DNA of 50,646 nt from Solobacterium sp. (GTDB taxonomy: Bacteria > Bacillota_I > Bacilli_A > Erysipelotrichales > Erysipelotrichaceae): positions 1 to 50,646 of the forward strand of contig JAILLA010000113.1 of assembly GCA_024693325.1 (NCBI GenBank). The letters run 5' to 3'. The notes below the pieces were generated by a model, which saw only the letters and a program-made list of their open reading frames with translations, searched no databases and was not told where the DNA came from. A program made the position numbers and the translations under genes. Position 1 is the first letter of the stretch; each line of letters starts with the position of its first letter. Below are positions 11,801 through 19,345 of the stretch, piece by piece.

Positions 11801-13822
11801 AGGCATCACAGTCAGATCGTTATAATCCAGGTCAAGATTTGTAATACCTGTCATTTTCTGTATAGGACTGATATCGGTGATATCATGTCCTTCTGCAGAA
11901 AGATGGGTCAATACCTCAAATTTATCAACACCCTTCAGTGATTTCATCGGTTCTTTGAGGTATAAATTCATATAAGTGGAGCCGCTGTAATAAGAACTTG
12001 ACTGCGTCTGACTTAAACGTATAGTAAGATCCGTTATATTTTCAAAGTTTGCATTCGTTAAGCTGTCTTCCTCAGCCAGTTTGAAAAAACTGCGCAGTTC
12101 TTTATACAATGCCGGATCAAAATCACTTTCAGAATATGTAACCAGTTCTCTGGTTGTGAATGTCAGCGGTGCATCAGCACTTCCGTCACTTCTCAGTGTT
12201 ACATTAGTCCCATTTTGATAGTATTGATCGACTTTATAATATTCATATTCTGTATTTGGCTCGAGTTTTGTCAATTTAATACTCGCACTCGTTGGTTGAT
12301 TGCTGTAGGAAGAATAATAACCATATTGTGATTTATAATCGGTATCACCCTTCTTTCTGTAATAAACATACGGACTCAGCGAATCCCATGAATAATACGG
12401 GCTGAACTCAGCTTTGATGACTGCACTGTTAATTAATGCTTCTGCTGAAATGTTTGTGGTTATTTCTGAAGGATCTTTCGGGCTGAACGAAAGTGCTTCT
12501 GATTCAATATGTTTGAGTTCTCCTTCTCCTTCCGGTACTTTTACACCGATCTTTACTGAATATCCGGCTTCCCATTTATTAGGCACATCTGCATAATAGT
12601 ATTTTTCAGTGGAATTATAAGTAGTGTAATATGTTGTACTGCCTTCAGTACCATCCGGCTGAGTCACAAACAATCTGGTTTCAATGAGCTCTTCATTGTT
12701 CGGATTATCAAAATTAAAGGTTACACGGGATTTCACATAACCGTCCTGGACCTGAATATCCTTGATCGCAACAGCAGTCTGTTCAATTCCGGTAGCTGTT
12801 GTAAAGCTGAATTTACTTCCAAGCTGCACATAACTCCCGGAAGAATACAGATATATCTGCACATAATAAGCGGTATTTGGAGTCAGCACTGTATTGTTTT
12901 TTCCATCAACATGCCATTCGTATTCATATCTACCGCCGATAAGATTATAATCACTTTTGATTTTATAAAGTGTATTTGCATTGGATATGTCTGAATAAGT
13001 TACTGATTCCTTCTCAGTCAGCAGGGTATCAGTACTGTCTGTTGAATAGACAAAATACAGAGTGCTGATATATGAATTAACCGAAAACTTAATGACTGCG
13101 GAATATGCACCCGGCTCAACAGTGATCTCAGTTTCAATGTTATCTGCTGTGACTATTGATTTTTCAATCCATTCGGCAATCAGAGTCACAGACTCTGTCA
13201 CTTCAAATATAGTGAAATCAACTGGTTCTCCGCTTCCTTCCAGGAACCAGCCGACCAGTTCCAGTTCTTCATCAGCGAAAACTTCCGGTACTTCTGTTAA
13301 AAGTGTCCCTTCTTCGACAGTTACTGTGAGTGAAGTACTGCCGTCTTCGAAATGTCCGTCACCTGCGTCAAATGTAACTTCATACTGAGCTGCAGGTTCT
13401 TCTGTTTCTTCGGGTTCTGCTGTTTCTTCTGCAGGTGTTTCCGTAGTTTCGGGCTCAGCTGTTTCTTCTGCAGGCAGAGTTGTTTCTTCCTCAGTCTGTT
13501 CCTGTTCAGGCTCAGGTGTTTCCTCTGTCTCTTCAACAACAATCTCGTCAGATTCAACTGTTTCCTCAGGCAGTTCTTCCTGGTTTTCTTCGACTGTTAA
13601 TTCCTCCTCGGTAGTTTCAGGTGACTTTTCTTCCACTTCTATAGAAATCTCTTCTGCTGTTTCAGGCTGTTCACTCTGAGTTTGTTCTTCTTCCATTACC
13701 TCCAGGTTTTCCGGTTCTTCTGTTTGTACAGGTTCTTCCGCATGTGTCACAGTAAAAGAACTGTTGAAGCACATCAAAGCACTCAGTAACCATGAAATGT
13801 ACCTTTTTATCATTTTCGGCAT
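5873..13822 (-). CDS. Giant secreted surface protein with LRR and seven Big_2 domains
   Basis: This 2649-residue exported protein is the largest of three paralogues here. Residues 1-28 are a signal peptide nearly identical to that of the neighbouring 1752-aa protein. An acidic, Glu/Pro/Thr-rich stretch follows to about 145, then a Listeria/Bacteroides-like repeat (about 145-220) and beta-rich FN3-like segments (about 220-560). A short internalin-type LRR block (about 577-695, with NLDLDYNDL) leads into a long Tyr/Ser/Thr-rich beta region to about 1490. Seven Big_2-type domains span about 1491-2070, including a near-perfect tandem duplication with a 501-bp period. Seven C-terminal YTG/GTDY repeats end in GQRSITDYWKGINDFFARMF. 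No sortase motif is seen. Start and ribosome site (GAGGAAG) match those of the paralogue downstream. A surface adhesin or scaffold role is inferred from architecture only. Confidence 0.85.
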   Translation of the reverse strand: MPKMIKRYISWLLSALMCFNSSFTVTHAEEPVQTEEPENLEVMEEEQTQSEQPETAEEISIEVEEKSPETTEEELTVEENQEELPEETVESDEIVVEETEETPEPEQEQTEEETTLPAEETAEPETTETPAEETAEPEETEEPAAQYEVTFDAGDGHFEDGSTSLTVTVEEGTLLTEVPEVFADEELELVGWFLEGSGEPVDFTIFEVTESVTLIAEWIEKSIVTADNIETEITVEPGAYSAVIKFSVNSYISTLYFVYSTDSTDTLLTEKESVTYSDISNANTLYKIKSDYNLIGGRYEYEWHVDGKNNTVLTPNTAYYVQIYLYSSGSYVQLGSKFSFTTATGIEQTAVAIKDIQVQDGYVKSRVTFNFDNPNNEELIETRLFVTQPDGTEGSTTYYTTYNSTEKYYYADVPNKWEAGYSVKIGVKVPEGEGELKHIESEALSFSPKDPSEITTNISAEALINSAVIKAEFSPYYSWDSLSPYVYYRKKGDTDYKSQYGYYSSYSNQPTSASIKLTKLEPNTEYEYYKVDQYYQNGTNVTLRSDGSADAPLTFTTRELVTYSESDFDPALYKELRSFFKLAEEDSLTNANFENITDLTIRLSQTQSSSYYSGSTYMNLYLKEPMKSLKGVDKFEVLTHLSAEGHDITDISPIQKMTGITNLDLDYNDLTVMPDLSGFTSLKYPSVYYNMIDPDTITTDKFPASVENIENYISNFKTEQRNDSLMIPDQFYDHSDKKTAAVYYAGMKSGRSYTLTLTIDGKTTDITYNNTSYNNDRVFLEEDAETAFGTTFDYDKDYSASFTIKDEFGTTYKEAVKNIRFVKDTRETEVSYVSSDSTNVYVYDIYLPEEFSSAAFTKAELINASGAICGKTETVSTRTSSTRYEERYHFPSSVYYSEATSYTYISSLRINLIKRLKSGTYSARLTTSDNRTLMINDCLVVYSVEDPAILDSIYQDSDYNSLGDYIFVELSGKNINPDKIWPVLYYQGKQATETTPAAHYYDGSTPVYKLKKTGDCWKEDSLNLEFKFEVQDGYEYINNISGSTLYYYAGDSYKYDVYESWYNWKREQFEATAANPDKIVKVIAYNNSSDRSKDVNRIGETEEFTITEDCILAFNLKFNEEVFKPVSGKTYYLKYYSKDGETEYSTTANVSVRYPSDEVDTGNAYVQLSKYLYNTQVTSIDSIFVGIPAETAVDTASMKFELTDQAGTVYGTSNSITAGTAVRNNINYNTYSVKNWTLTTPITEDGMYNIAFTDDKQPYVTTAITVLITDTFYMTYMYGSFSTNYSTNTTVFNLNMDTPELNSAASAAAAKELWTDKKYKLEVFDALGTPVTGWSITGYSSRTLTISGLSTEYVGLYFRVTRNGVRPRDYQQARQADGTYPEYYESEYGHYVSTGRSTVYATGKSYNVYLGIGFGPEAVFPYTIRLYQKGTNQLFKSITVSSRSGLSGSIYRYFTKDDLKNVPENEYLDIKVVNQYEMCVYSTQGYLEPRDVPATSITLNASSLTVNEGETAQLTAIVTPANTTDIVVWKSSDASIVSIDETGKITGVSGGEATITATAGTVSAECLVTVVIPAEKIEILTEVSEIEYGKSETLEVTFTPSDTTHQKVTWASSDESIATVDENGVVTAVGEGKVTITATSEGGLTASKEISILFTHLTGISFKEESADIIIHESKELELIYDPENASLKTVTWESSDDSVATVDENGTVTAVNGGSAVIKATSEDGNLTAEITVNVIVPAEKIEIQTEVSEIEYGESETLEVTFKPSNTTNQKVTWTSSDESIATVDENGVVTAVGEGKVIITATSEDGGFTASKEINVLFTHLTGISFKEESADIIIHESKELELIYDPENASLKTVTWESSDESVATVDENGKVTAVGDGTATITVTSKDGGYSASIEIHVIIPAQSITISSEVTEILYGNSETLEVAFTPSNTTNQKVTWTSSDESIATVDENGVVTAVGEGKVTITATSEDGGFTASKEINILFTHIESIAFTEEEVSGLTGETVQLKTLILPEDATVKDVTYKSDNEDVATVDENGLVRILAGGKAYITVTTKDGEKTATVKVVGYPEGISVQKLPDYTYTGQAFKPEVKVYDRGVLLTEKTDYTVTYKNNVKAGEASVIIKSNKKGNYKDTQTVYFTIHPADISEENPDIIVDALSVQATGKPLSPVPVIYFNGKKLKNKTDYTVSYDNFGDRTAAGKHTVTITGIKNFSGTRDVTVSVAPQDFVSVSKLKVTTKPVSYSDLTGDFMNDFAGRITVKNGKDELVKGIEYAVLEDSAVNCDSIGSCTFNIEGKGRYVGQKTVTVKITGTSLADKKIRAELPVYVYTGEEIELGNDFALLNNGMPLEEGTDYEITGYSKNINAGTATATLKGINKYTGTRKVNYKILPDTSRVADNRIAVAEAVYTKGGAKPAVLINGMTEGVDYTVKYTNNTKAGTYGTATVTYKGNYKGAPSSIKQFYIKQKDIKDVTITAKDLVYKKGKYQSTPVLTDTDGKKLKAGTDYEKTYEYTGNIIGGDAQPDTEITVTVKGTGNYTGTVSATYRILNTGKDISKATFKITAKEYTGSEVTLSEADIIATINKTTPLQLGTDYEIVGYTNNVKKGNAKVTFRGINGYGGTKTVSFKIGQRSITDYWKGINDFFARMF
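8305..9030 (-). repeat. Tandem 501-bp intragenic repeat encoding Big_2 domain pairs
   Basis: Two nearly identical stretches begin near 8305 and 8806, for example the segment encoding ADIIIHESKELELIYDP, giving a period of 501 bp or 167 residues. Each unit encodes two Big_2-type domains of different subtype (an AEKIEI...YGESETLEV type and a LTGISFKEESAD type). A related third unit follows with more divergence. Such identity implies recent duplication and probable length variation between strains. Confidence 0.75.
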
Positions 13823-13893
13823 AGTATCTTCCTCACTTATTCAATGATAAAATCAGTATTATCTGTCTTATCTATTTGTCAAATCTCGAGGAA

Positions 13894-13930
13894 AGTATAG
13901 CAGGTTTTTAGAGGTCTATTTTTGTCGACC
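13894..13930 (-). promoter_or_regulatory. Promoter with 18-bp GGTC/GACC element, 2649-aa gene
   Basis: On the minus strand GGTCGACAAAAATAGACC (13913-13930) is followed after exactly 13 bp by TATACT (13894-13899), preceded by TGC as an extended -10. The downstream leader (about 13823-13890) closely resembles that of the 1752-aa gene. See the matching elements at 5762-5779 and 33140-33157. Confidence 0.7.
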
Positions 13931-14077
13931 TACCAATTATAGTTAAAAATGATTGTTTTTACATTTTTATCTGATTATCACATTATTTTTCTCAATAATT
14001 TGTCGTGTTTACACGAAAGATTTGCTTGCCAATATTGATTGTTTCGATATTAACTCCCAATGATTAAGCACATATAA

Positions 14078-14136
14078 TCTGTTTGTAATAATCCGAGAAA
14101 AATACAACAGTTTTGGATGGCCTATTTTGATCAGCC
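14078..14136 (-). promoter_or_regulatory. Degenerate duplicate of the surface-gene promoter
   Basis: Positions 14119-14136 read GGCCTATTTTGATCAGCC on the plus strand, a mutated version of the 18-bp element. The -10 equivalent at 14100-14105 (GTATTT on the minus strand) again lies 13 bp away, and the flanking leader sequence (TTTGT...CGAG.AAA) also aligns with the intact copy 200 bp downstream. It is probably a fossil promoter left by duplication or by loss of a paralogue. Confidence 0.55.
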
Positions 14137-14185
14137 AAGATGAACTTCTAATTGAACTTTTTTTGGTTTTATCTAAGCAAATCAA

Positions 14186-14219
14186 AAAAGTTTTAGTTAT
14201 TGTGATAACCAAAACTTTT
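14186..14219 (-). terminator. Strong, possibly bidirectional terminator after S9 peptidase
   Basis: AAAAGTTTTAGTTAT (14186-14200) pairs with ATAACCAAAACTTTT (14205-14219), a 15-bp stem with one mismatch and a 4-base loop. It is A/T-flanked on both sides. It ends the minus-strand transcript of the peptidase gene. Confidence 0.8.
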
Positions 14220-14334
14220 CATTTTTGAGCTTTTTGGGTGTGCGTTATATAAAAGTTTCCATCAATTGAATTGCAAAGAAACCGATCTAGTTGTACTGAA
14301 CGTAAGCTCTTTGCAGGTATGTGGTTATAACACT

Positions 14335-16242
14335 TTATTCTGCTGATCCTTTCAGCCACTGATCAAACCATGAGATCATTTCATTCAGGAACAGCATCTT
14401 GTGCTCAGGTGATCCGGCAGACAGAAGCGTATGCCATTCCCCTTCAAATGTCACCATTCTGGAAGGAACGTTAAAGTACTTCATTGCCCCGAACATCTGC
14501 AGTCCCTGATCAAGCGGACAGTTATGGTCTTCGATTCCGTGCAGGAACAGGATCGGTGTTTTTGCCTGGTCGGCATATTTCAGAGGACTGTGCTTCCATA
14601 CTTCGGAAGGATCATCCCAGCATGTCGTCTGAAGTTCATTGAAGTCAAAATTGATCCCCAGTTCACTGGTCATCGGATCATTAAAGAAATTGGAAATCGA
14701 AGCATTTGATACGATTGCCGCAAAGCGGTCTGTATGGCCTTCGATCCAGTTTGCCATGAAGCCTCCGTATGAACCACCGAACATACCTGTTCTTGTCCGG
14801 TCGATCATCTGGTATGCTTCCAGGACTTTGTCCGTAAACAGCATCAGATCTTCAAAGTCGATCTCTCCCCACTGTCCTCTGAGATCAGCGAATTTCTCAC
14901 CGAATCCTTCCGAACCATGCGGGTTGCAGGTAAATACAAAGTATCCCAGGGCATTGAACATCTGGATTTGGAATGTATACATCGGACCGTTGCAGGATCT
15001 CGGTCCGCCATGCACCATCAGCAGTCCGGGATACTGTTTTGTTTCATCATAGTCATGCGGTTTGAATACCCAGCCATGCACTGTATCCCCTCTTTGATCC
15101 ACAACATTGAGCGATTCTGCTTTGGATACAGTGTGTGACCTGAAAAATGCCTGATTCGGATCATACAGTTTCTTCATGCCTGTTTCATCGATCCTGTAAA
15201 GACAAAGTGCTTCATCTGCCACTGCAGCAGTTACATACAGGGTATTGCCAGCAAGGTCCATACCGGAAATATTGCCTTCAATATCCGCCAGGACATGCAT
15301 TCCCTCTCCATCGATCCTGACAACTTTCGTATGTGTTCCTTCCTGTACTCTCAGATACAGACCGGTTTCAGCCGCTATGAAGAACGGATCTCCTCCGGCT
15401 GTCATATCACAGTACAGCGTTTTACCGAATGCATAATGTTCCTCACAGGACAACAGCATTTCTCCGTTTTTCCAGATATCAGAAAGCTGATGATTGCCGT
15501 ATTTCTTCATATCACTGCCAAGCCAGAAGACATCATTGCCGTATGCCGCAACAGCATCGATCCTCTGCAGTTTGTCTTCCAGAATCACTCTGACTTTCTT
15601 TTCTTTGAAATCATATGCCCTGAGCTCTGCAGAAGGTCCCATAACCGTATCAAAGATCCTGCCGGAATAATACAGACAGTCTTCCGTCAGCGCACTGCCA
15701 GCCACATGTACTTCACCGGTCAGTTTCTCCATTTTCTTATCTTTCAGAAAATACAGGTAAAGACCGTTTCTCTTGCCGGAAATGTATCCTCTTCCATCTC
15801 CCCAGTAAGGGAATTCCTCCAGGATATGGATCCCTTTTCCTTTTGTCTCTTCTTCATGTCTGTCTTCTGTATGTGAAAGGATCCATTCTTTATCATTCCG
15901 GATATACTTCAGCGTATAGCCTTTTTCCAGTTCATATGTTTCTTTCAGTTTTCCGGTACTGACTTCATACCGGCATACCTTGGCAGTCTTTGCCCTGTAT
16001 GCCGGGGCATACTGGATCAGCACATCACAGCCTGAAGCTGCCATTGCCGTGATCTGTTTCCTGCGTTCCAGGATATCCGTTCTGCCTGTTTCAGTATCCA
16101 GAATGATGACATCACTGTTTGTCCTGTAGACTTTTCGATCGGAAACTGAGGTCAGAAATACAACATATCTGAGATCTTCTGTATGTACGGTATTAGTAAT
16201 TTTCTTTAGATGGAAATAGTCTTCGGGTCTGATCTGATTCAT
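14335..16242 (-). CDS. S9 family prolyl oligopeptidase / acylaminoacyl-peptidase-like
   Basis: A cytoplasmic serine peptidase of 635 residues that probably cleaves short peptides or blocked N-terminal residues. The N-terminal half has the look of a beta-propeller (repeated short beta-strand blocks), and the C-terminal 240 residues form an alpha/beta-hydrolase domain. The nucleophile serine lies in GGSYGGF (about 491), the acid in LHGIEDHNCPLD (about 570) and the histidine in EGEWHT (about 603). The open frame extends 22 codons further upstream, but the ATG at 16242 (MNQIRPEDYF) has GAGGAG at ideal distance and is the better start; no signal peptide remains. It is monocistronic, flanked by terminators. 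The substrate cannot be told from sequence. Confidence 0.85.
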   Translation of the reverse strand: MNQIRPEDYFHLKKITNTVHTEDLRYVVFLTSVSDRKVYRTNSDVIILDTETGRTDILERRKQITAMAASGCDVLIQYAPAYRAKTAKVCRYEVSTGKLKETYELEKGYTLKYIRNDKEWILSHTEDRHEEETKGKGIHILEEFPYWGDGRGYISGKRNGLYLYFLKDKKMEKLTGEVHVAGSALTEDCLYYSGRIFDTVMGPSAELRAYDFKEKKVRVILEDKLQRIDAVAAYGNDVFWLGSDMKKYGNHQLSDIWKNGEMLLSCEEHYAFGKTLYCDMTAGGDPFFIAAETGLYLRVQEGTHTKVVRIDGEGMHVLADIEGNISGMDLAGNTLYVTAAVADEALCLYRIDETGMKKLYDPNQAFFRSHTVSKAESLNVVDQRGDTVHGWVFKPHDYDETKQYPGLLMVHGGPRSCNGPMYTFQIQMFNALGYFVFTCNPHGSEGFGEKFADLRGQWGEIDFEDLMLFTDKVLEAYQMIDRTRTGMFGGSYGGFMANWIEGHTDRFAAIVSNASISNFFNDPMTSELGINFDFNELQTTCWDDPSEVWKHSPLKYADQAKTPILFLHGIEDHNCPLDQGLQMFGAMKYFNVPSRMVTFEGEWHTLLSAGSPEHKMLFLNEMISWFDQWLKGSAE

Positions 16243-16383
16243 AATAAACTCCTCACATATAAGCAATTGTACAGAAACAGATACGCATGAAAAGAGATAT
16301 GAGGTCATGCTGTTTGTTATTCTTCATAGCTATCTGATATATTCATGAAAACTTTTCAGGCGGACAATACATATCGCAGATCA

Positions 16384-16407
16384 GAAAAAGAGACCAAAAC
16401 GGTCTCT
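16384..16407 (-). terminator. Second hairpin terminator downstream of GDP-fucose operon
   Basis: AGAGACC (16389-16395) pairs with GGTCTCT (16401-16407) around a 5-base loop, and the minus-strand run after the stem is TTTTTC. It lies about 200 bp beyond the first terminator of the operon, with no gene between. Confidence 0.7.
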
Positions 16408-16598
16408 GCTGCAGGTGTGCATGCGATTGGTATACCCGGTTGATAACAACGTTATAAAGGCTTGCTTATGCGTTTTTCTGTTTTTGTATTGTTTCCGGCA
16501 AAGGATTTGTTATTCATTAACATGAATTTGCAGCGCAGATATTACACTGGGTATTTGATGAAACATTAATCATCATATTCATAAAAATCAGGCATACA

Positions 16599-16628
16599 AA
16601 AAACACAGCCGATAAATGACTGTGCTTT
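16599..16628 (-). terminator. Intrinsic terminator of the GDP-fucose operon
   Basis: CACAG (16604-16608) pairs with CTGTG (16620-16624), extended by A/T pairs. On the minus strand it is followed by TTTTTTGT, about 12 bp after the stop codon of the mutase gene. Confidence 0.7.
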
Positions 16629-16639
16629 TGTAAGTGTGC

Positions 16640-18328
16640 TTATTTGAAATATCCGTTCAGATATTCTGTGATGTCCTGTTCGATGATCGCTGCCTGTTCC
16701 CTGGTCGGTGCGGATACCGAGATGTATGTCTTAAGTTTCGGTTCTGTACCGGACGGTCTGACAACAACGGAACAATGATCTTTCAGGATGAACTTGAGTA
16801 CGTCTGATTTCGGAAGACCGTTCAGTCCTTCCAGATAGTCAAATGTATTCTGGATCCTTCTGCCTGCGATATGCGTCATATCCATGCGGAAGTTCTTCAT
16901 GATCTCCTGCATCCTGGCAAAACCTGCTGATCCTTCGAATTCATAGGAATGCAGTGTATTCAGACAGTATCCGTATTCCTGATAGATCTCATTCAGTTTC
17001 TCCAGCAGCGAGATGCCTCTTGTTCTGTAATATGCAAACATCTCACAGATCATGTATGCTGCATTCACAGCATCTTTATCCCTGACATAGATGCCTGTCA
17101 GATAACCATAGGATTCTTCAAATCCGCAGATATAGTCTGACTGTCTGCCCTGTGCTTCCAGTTTACCGATCACTTCACCGATGAATTTGAATCCTGTCAG
17201 TACATTGACTGTTTCCACGCCATAGTGTTCCGCGATGCGTTCTGCCAGGTCCATGGTAACGATCGTTTTGACAAAGACGGGGTGTTCCGGCATCGTCTTG
17301 TTTTTGATCCTCTGGGAACAGATGTAGTCCAGCAGTAATAATCCGACTTCATTGCCTGTTAACAGCTGGTAGTCATCACCGTTTCTCACGGCAATGCCGC
17401 ACCGATCACAATCCGGGTCTGTAGCCAATAACAGATCTGCATCGTACTTCTTGCAGTACTCCATACCCAGTTCCATAGCTTCCCGGATCTCAGGATTGGG
17501 ATACGGACATGTCGGGAAGTTCCCGTCAGGCTGTTCCTGTTCCCTGACAACGGTAATGTTCGTAAAGCCCGTTTCTTTCAGAGCACGGGTAACAGGCTTC
17601 AGTCCTGTTCCGTTCAGCGGTGAGTAAACGATTGCTACATTGCGGTCGATCTCGTCATTTTCTCCCAGTACACTCTCATGCTTCACGCATTCCGTGAATG
17701 ATGTATAGACATCTTCAGAGATGTATTCGATAAGTCCTGAAGAAAGACCTTCTCCAAAGCTGATCGTCTTCACATCCTTGAAGCAGTCCAGCTTCTCGAT
17801 CTCAGTCAGGATCTCTTTGGCTGCCTGTGTGGTGATCTGGCATCCGTCGCTTCCATATACCTTGTATCCGTTGTATTTGGCAGGATTGTGGCTGGCAGTC
17901 ACCATGATGCCTGCTGAGGCATGCAGATACCTGACGGCATAGGAAAGACACGGCGTCGGCATCAGCTGACTGTACAGGTATACATGGATCCCGTTTGCCG
18001 CAAAGACAGCAGAAGCTGTTTTTGCAAAAAGATCTGATTTGATCCTGGAGTCATAGGACACAGCGATAGAACGCTTTCCTTCCGGGAAATGACTGTTCAC
18101 GTAGTCTGACAATCCCTGTGATGCTTTGCCTACCGTACATACATTCATCCTGTTTGTACCGGCACCGATCACACCTCTGAGTCCGCCTGTTCCGAATGCC
18201 AGGTCCCTGTAGAAGGCGTCTTCGATCGCTGTTTCATTACCTGCCATTTCATTCAGCTGGATACTGATGTCTTCATCACTGAAGACATGTTCACACCATC
18301 TTTTATATTCATCCATCCATCTTGTCAT
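16640..18328 (-). CDS. Phosphomannomutase / phosphoglucomutase (alpha-D-phosphohexomutase)
   Basis: This enzyme interconverts hexose 6-phosphates and 1-phosphates; in this operon it most likely makes mannose-1-phosphate from mannose-6-phosphate. At 562 residues it matches the PgcA-type branch of the superfamily. The phosphoserine loop TASHNPAKYNGYK is near 144, the metal-binding DPDCDRCG near 304, the sugar-binding GFEESYGY near 402 and the phosphate-binding RPSGTEPK near 525, so all key sites are present. It is the last gene of a five-gene operon, 14 bp after manA. PgcA-type enzymes often act on glucose too, so it may also supply glucose-1-phosphate; the operon context favours mannose. Confidence 0.88.
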   Translation of the reverse strand: MTRWMDEYKRWCEHVFSDEDISIQLNEMAGNETAIEDAFYRDLAFGTGGLRGVIGAGTNRMNVCTVGKASQGLSDYVNSHFPEGKRSIAVSYDSRIKSDLFAKTASAVFAANGIHVYLYSQLMPTPCLSYAVRYLHASAGIMVTASHNPAKYNGYKVYGSDGCQITTQAAKEILTEIEKLDCFKDVKTISFGEGLSSGLIEYISEDVYTSFTECVKHESVLGENDEIDRNVAIVYSPLNGTGLKPVTRALKETGFTNITVVREQEQPDGNFPTCPYPNPEIREAMELGMEYCKKYDADLLLATDPDCDRCGIAVRNGDDYQLLTGNEVGLLLLDYICSQRIKNKTMPEHPVFVKTIVTMDLAERIAEHYGVETVNVLTGFKFIGEVIGKLEAQGRQSDYICGFEESYGYLTGIYVRDKDAVNAAYMICEMFAYYRTRGISLLEKLNEIYQEYGYCLNTLHSYEFEGSAGFARMQEIMKNFRMDMTHIAGRRIQNTFDYLEGLNGLPKSDVLKFILKDHCSVVVRPSGTEPKLKTYISVSAPTREQAAIIEQDITEYLNGYFK

Positions 18329-18342
18329 ACGTTTTCTCTTTT

Positions 18343-19344
18343 CTAGCAGCTGACTCTCAGGAACTGCGCTGTGCCATGGAGCTGTACGGGTACGGAGTCT
18401 GCCGGAATGAAGATGCAGTCTCCCTTGAAGAACGGGAGTATCTCATTCTCATACCTCAGCATCCCGCTTCCTTCCAGACACAACATGACCATAAAGCTCA
18501 GGCTGTCCGTCTGTACCGTTACCATTTCCCTGATCCGTTCCGTATTCAGCAGGATACGTTCTGTCTGGAAGTATTTGCAGCGGTACAGGAACTCGCTTGC
18601 CCATCCCCTTCGGTAATTCAGAAGACGCATCGGCTGTACCGGCTTTTCCGCCGCACTCAGGTCTGCTACAGCAAGTGCCTTTTCAACATGCAGCTCACGT
18701 TTATCCCCGTGCCTGTCGGTACGGTCATAGTCGTAGAGCCTGTATGTCAGGTTCGAGCTTTCCTGTACTTCCGCCAGCATAACACCTGCGCCGATCGCAT
18801 GGATCGTACCTGCTTTGATGTAGAAGACATCATTCTTATGGACAGGCACCTTCTGCATGTATTTGACGATACTGCCATCCTCGATGCCTGCTCGGAGTTC
18901 TTCCTTTGTCACGGTCCTGTTCAGGCCATAGATCAGTGTGCTGTCCTTCTTTGCGTCAAGGACATACCACATCTCATCTTTTCCAAGCTGACCGTTCTCG
19001 TATTCATGCGCATACAAGTCGTCAGGATGTACCTGTACGGAAAGATCCTGCTTGGCATCGATAAGCTTGATCAGGATCGGCAGTTCCCCTTCTGTATGGG
19101 GATGCGTACCGATGTACTCCGGATGTTCTTTCAGGACATCGCTCAGCAGCCTTCCTTCATAGATACCGGAAGATACGGTGCTTGGTCCGTCAGGATGCGT
19201 ACTGCATTCCCATGTCTCAGCCAGCGGCGTCATGTCGATGTTCTTTGCATAGTCATCGTTCAGACGTCTGCCGCCCCATAGATAGTCCTTGCCTGCAGGC
19301 TTCAGAAAAAACGGTATATTTGTTTTTCTGTTTTCTTCCTGCAT
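18343..19344 (-). CDS. manA: Mannose-6-phosphate isomerase, class I
   Basis: The enzyme converts fructose-6-phosphate to mannose-6-phosphate and commits sugar to GDP-mannose synthesis. The 333-residue length fits the short Firmicute type. KDYLWGGRRL opens the cupin core. Zinc ligands are expected in QVHPDD (about 104), DEMWYV (about 120) and GTIHAIG (about 180), followed by the family motif ESSNLTYRLYDYDR. The start is one base after the manC stop, and its GGAG ribosome site is embedded in the last codons of manC, so translational coupling is likely. A long plus-strand open frame lies antisense to it and is a shadow. Confidence 0.92.
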   Translation of the reverse strand: MQEENRKTNIPFFLKPAGKDYLWGGRRLNDDYAKNIDMTPLAETWECSTHPDGPSTVSSGIYEGRLLSDVLKEHPEYIGTHPHTEGELPILIKLIDAKQDLSVQVHPDDLYAHEYENGQLGKDEMWYVLDAKKDSTLIYGLNRTVTKEELRAGIEDGSIVKYMQKVPVHKNDVFYIKAGTIHAIGAGVMLAEVQESSNLTYRLYDYDRTDRHGDKRELHVEKALAVADLSAAEKPVQPMRLLNYRRGWASEFLYRCKYFQTERILLNTERIREMVTVQTDSLSFMVMLCLEGSGMLRYENEILPFFKGDCIFIPADSVPVQLHGTAQFLRVSC

Positions 19345-19345
19345 T

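Larger units (their letters stand above)
13823..14334. other. Gene-free stretch with live and decayed promoters
   Basis: The stretch holds the promoter of the 2649-aa gene (13894-13930), a second degenerate copy of the same promoter (14078-14136), and the strong terminator of the upstream peptidase gene (14186-14219). A short minus-strand frame at 14009-14212 spans the terminator and the decayed promoter and is not a credible gene. Confidence 0.7.
16243..16639. other. Gene-free stretch with two terminators
   Basis: The stretch contains the terminator of the GDP-fucose operon (16601-16628) and a second minus-strand hairpin terminator (16389-16407). It must also hold the promoter of the S9 peptidase gene; a weak candidate is TTGTCC and GAATAT 17 bp apart, near 16340-16370. 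Nothing else is recognisable between the terminators. Confidence 0.5.

Noticed and set aside
18322-19281. 319-codon plus-strand open frame opposite manA
   Set aside because: manA has conserved zinc-ligand motifs over the whole length; the antisense frame is a codon-bias shadow.
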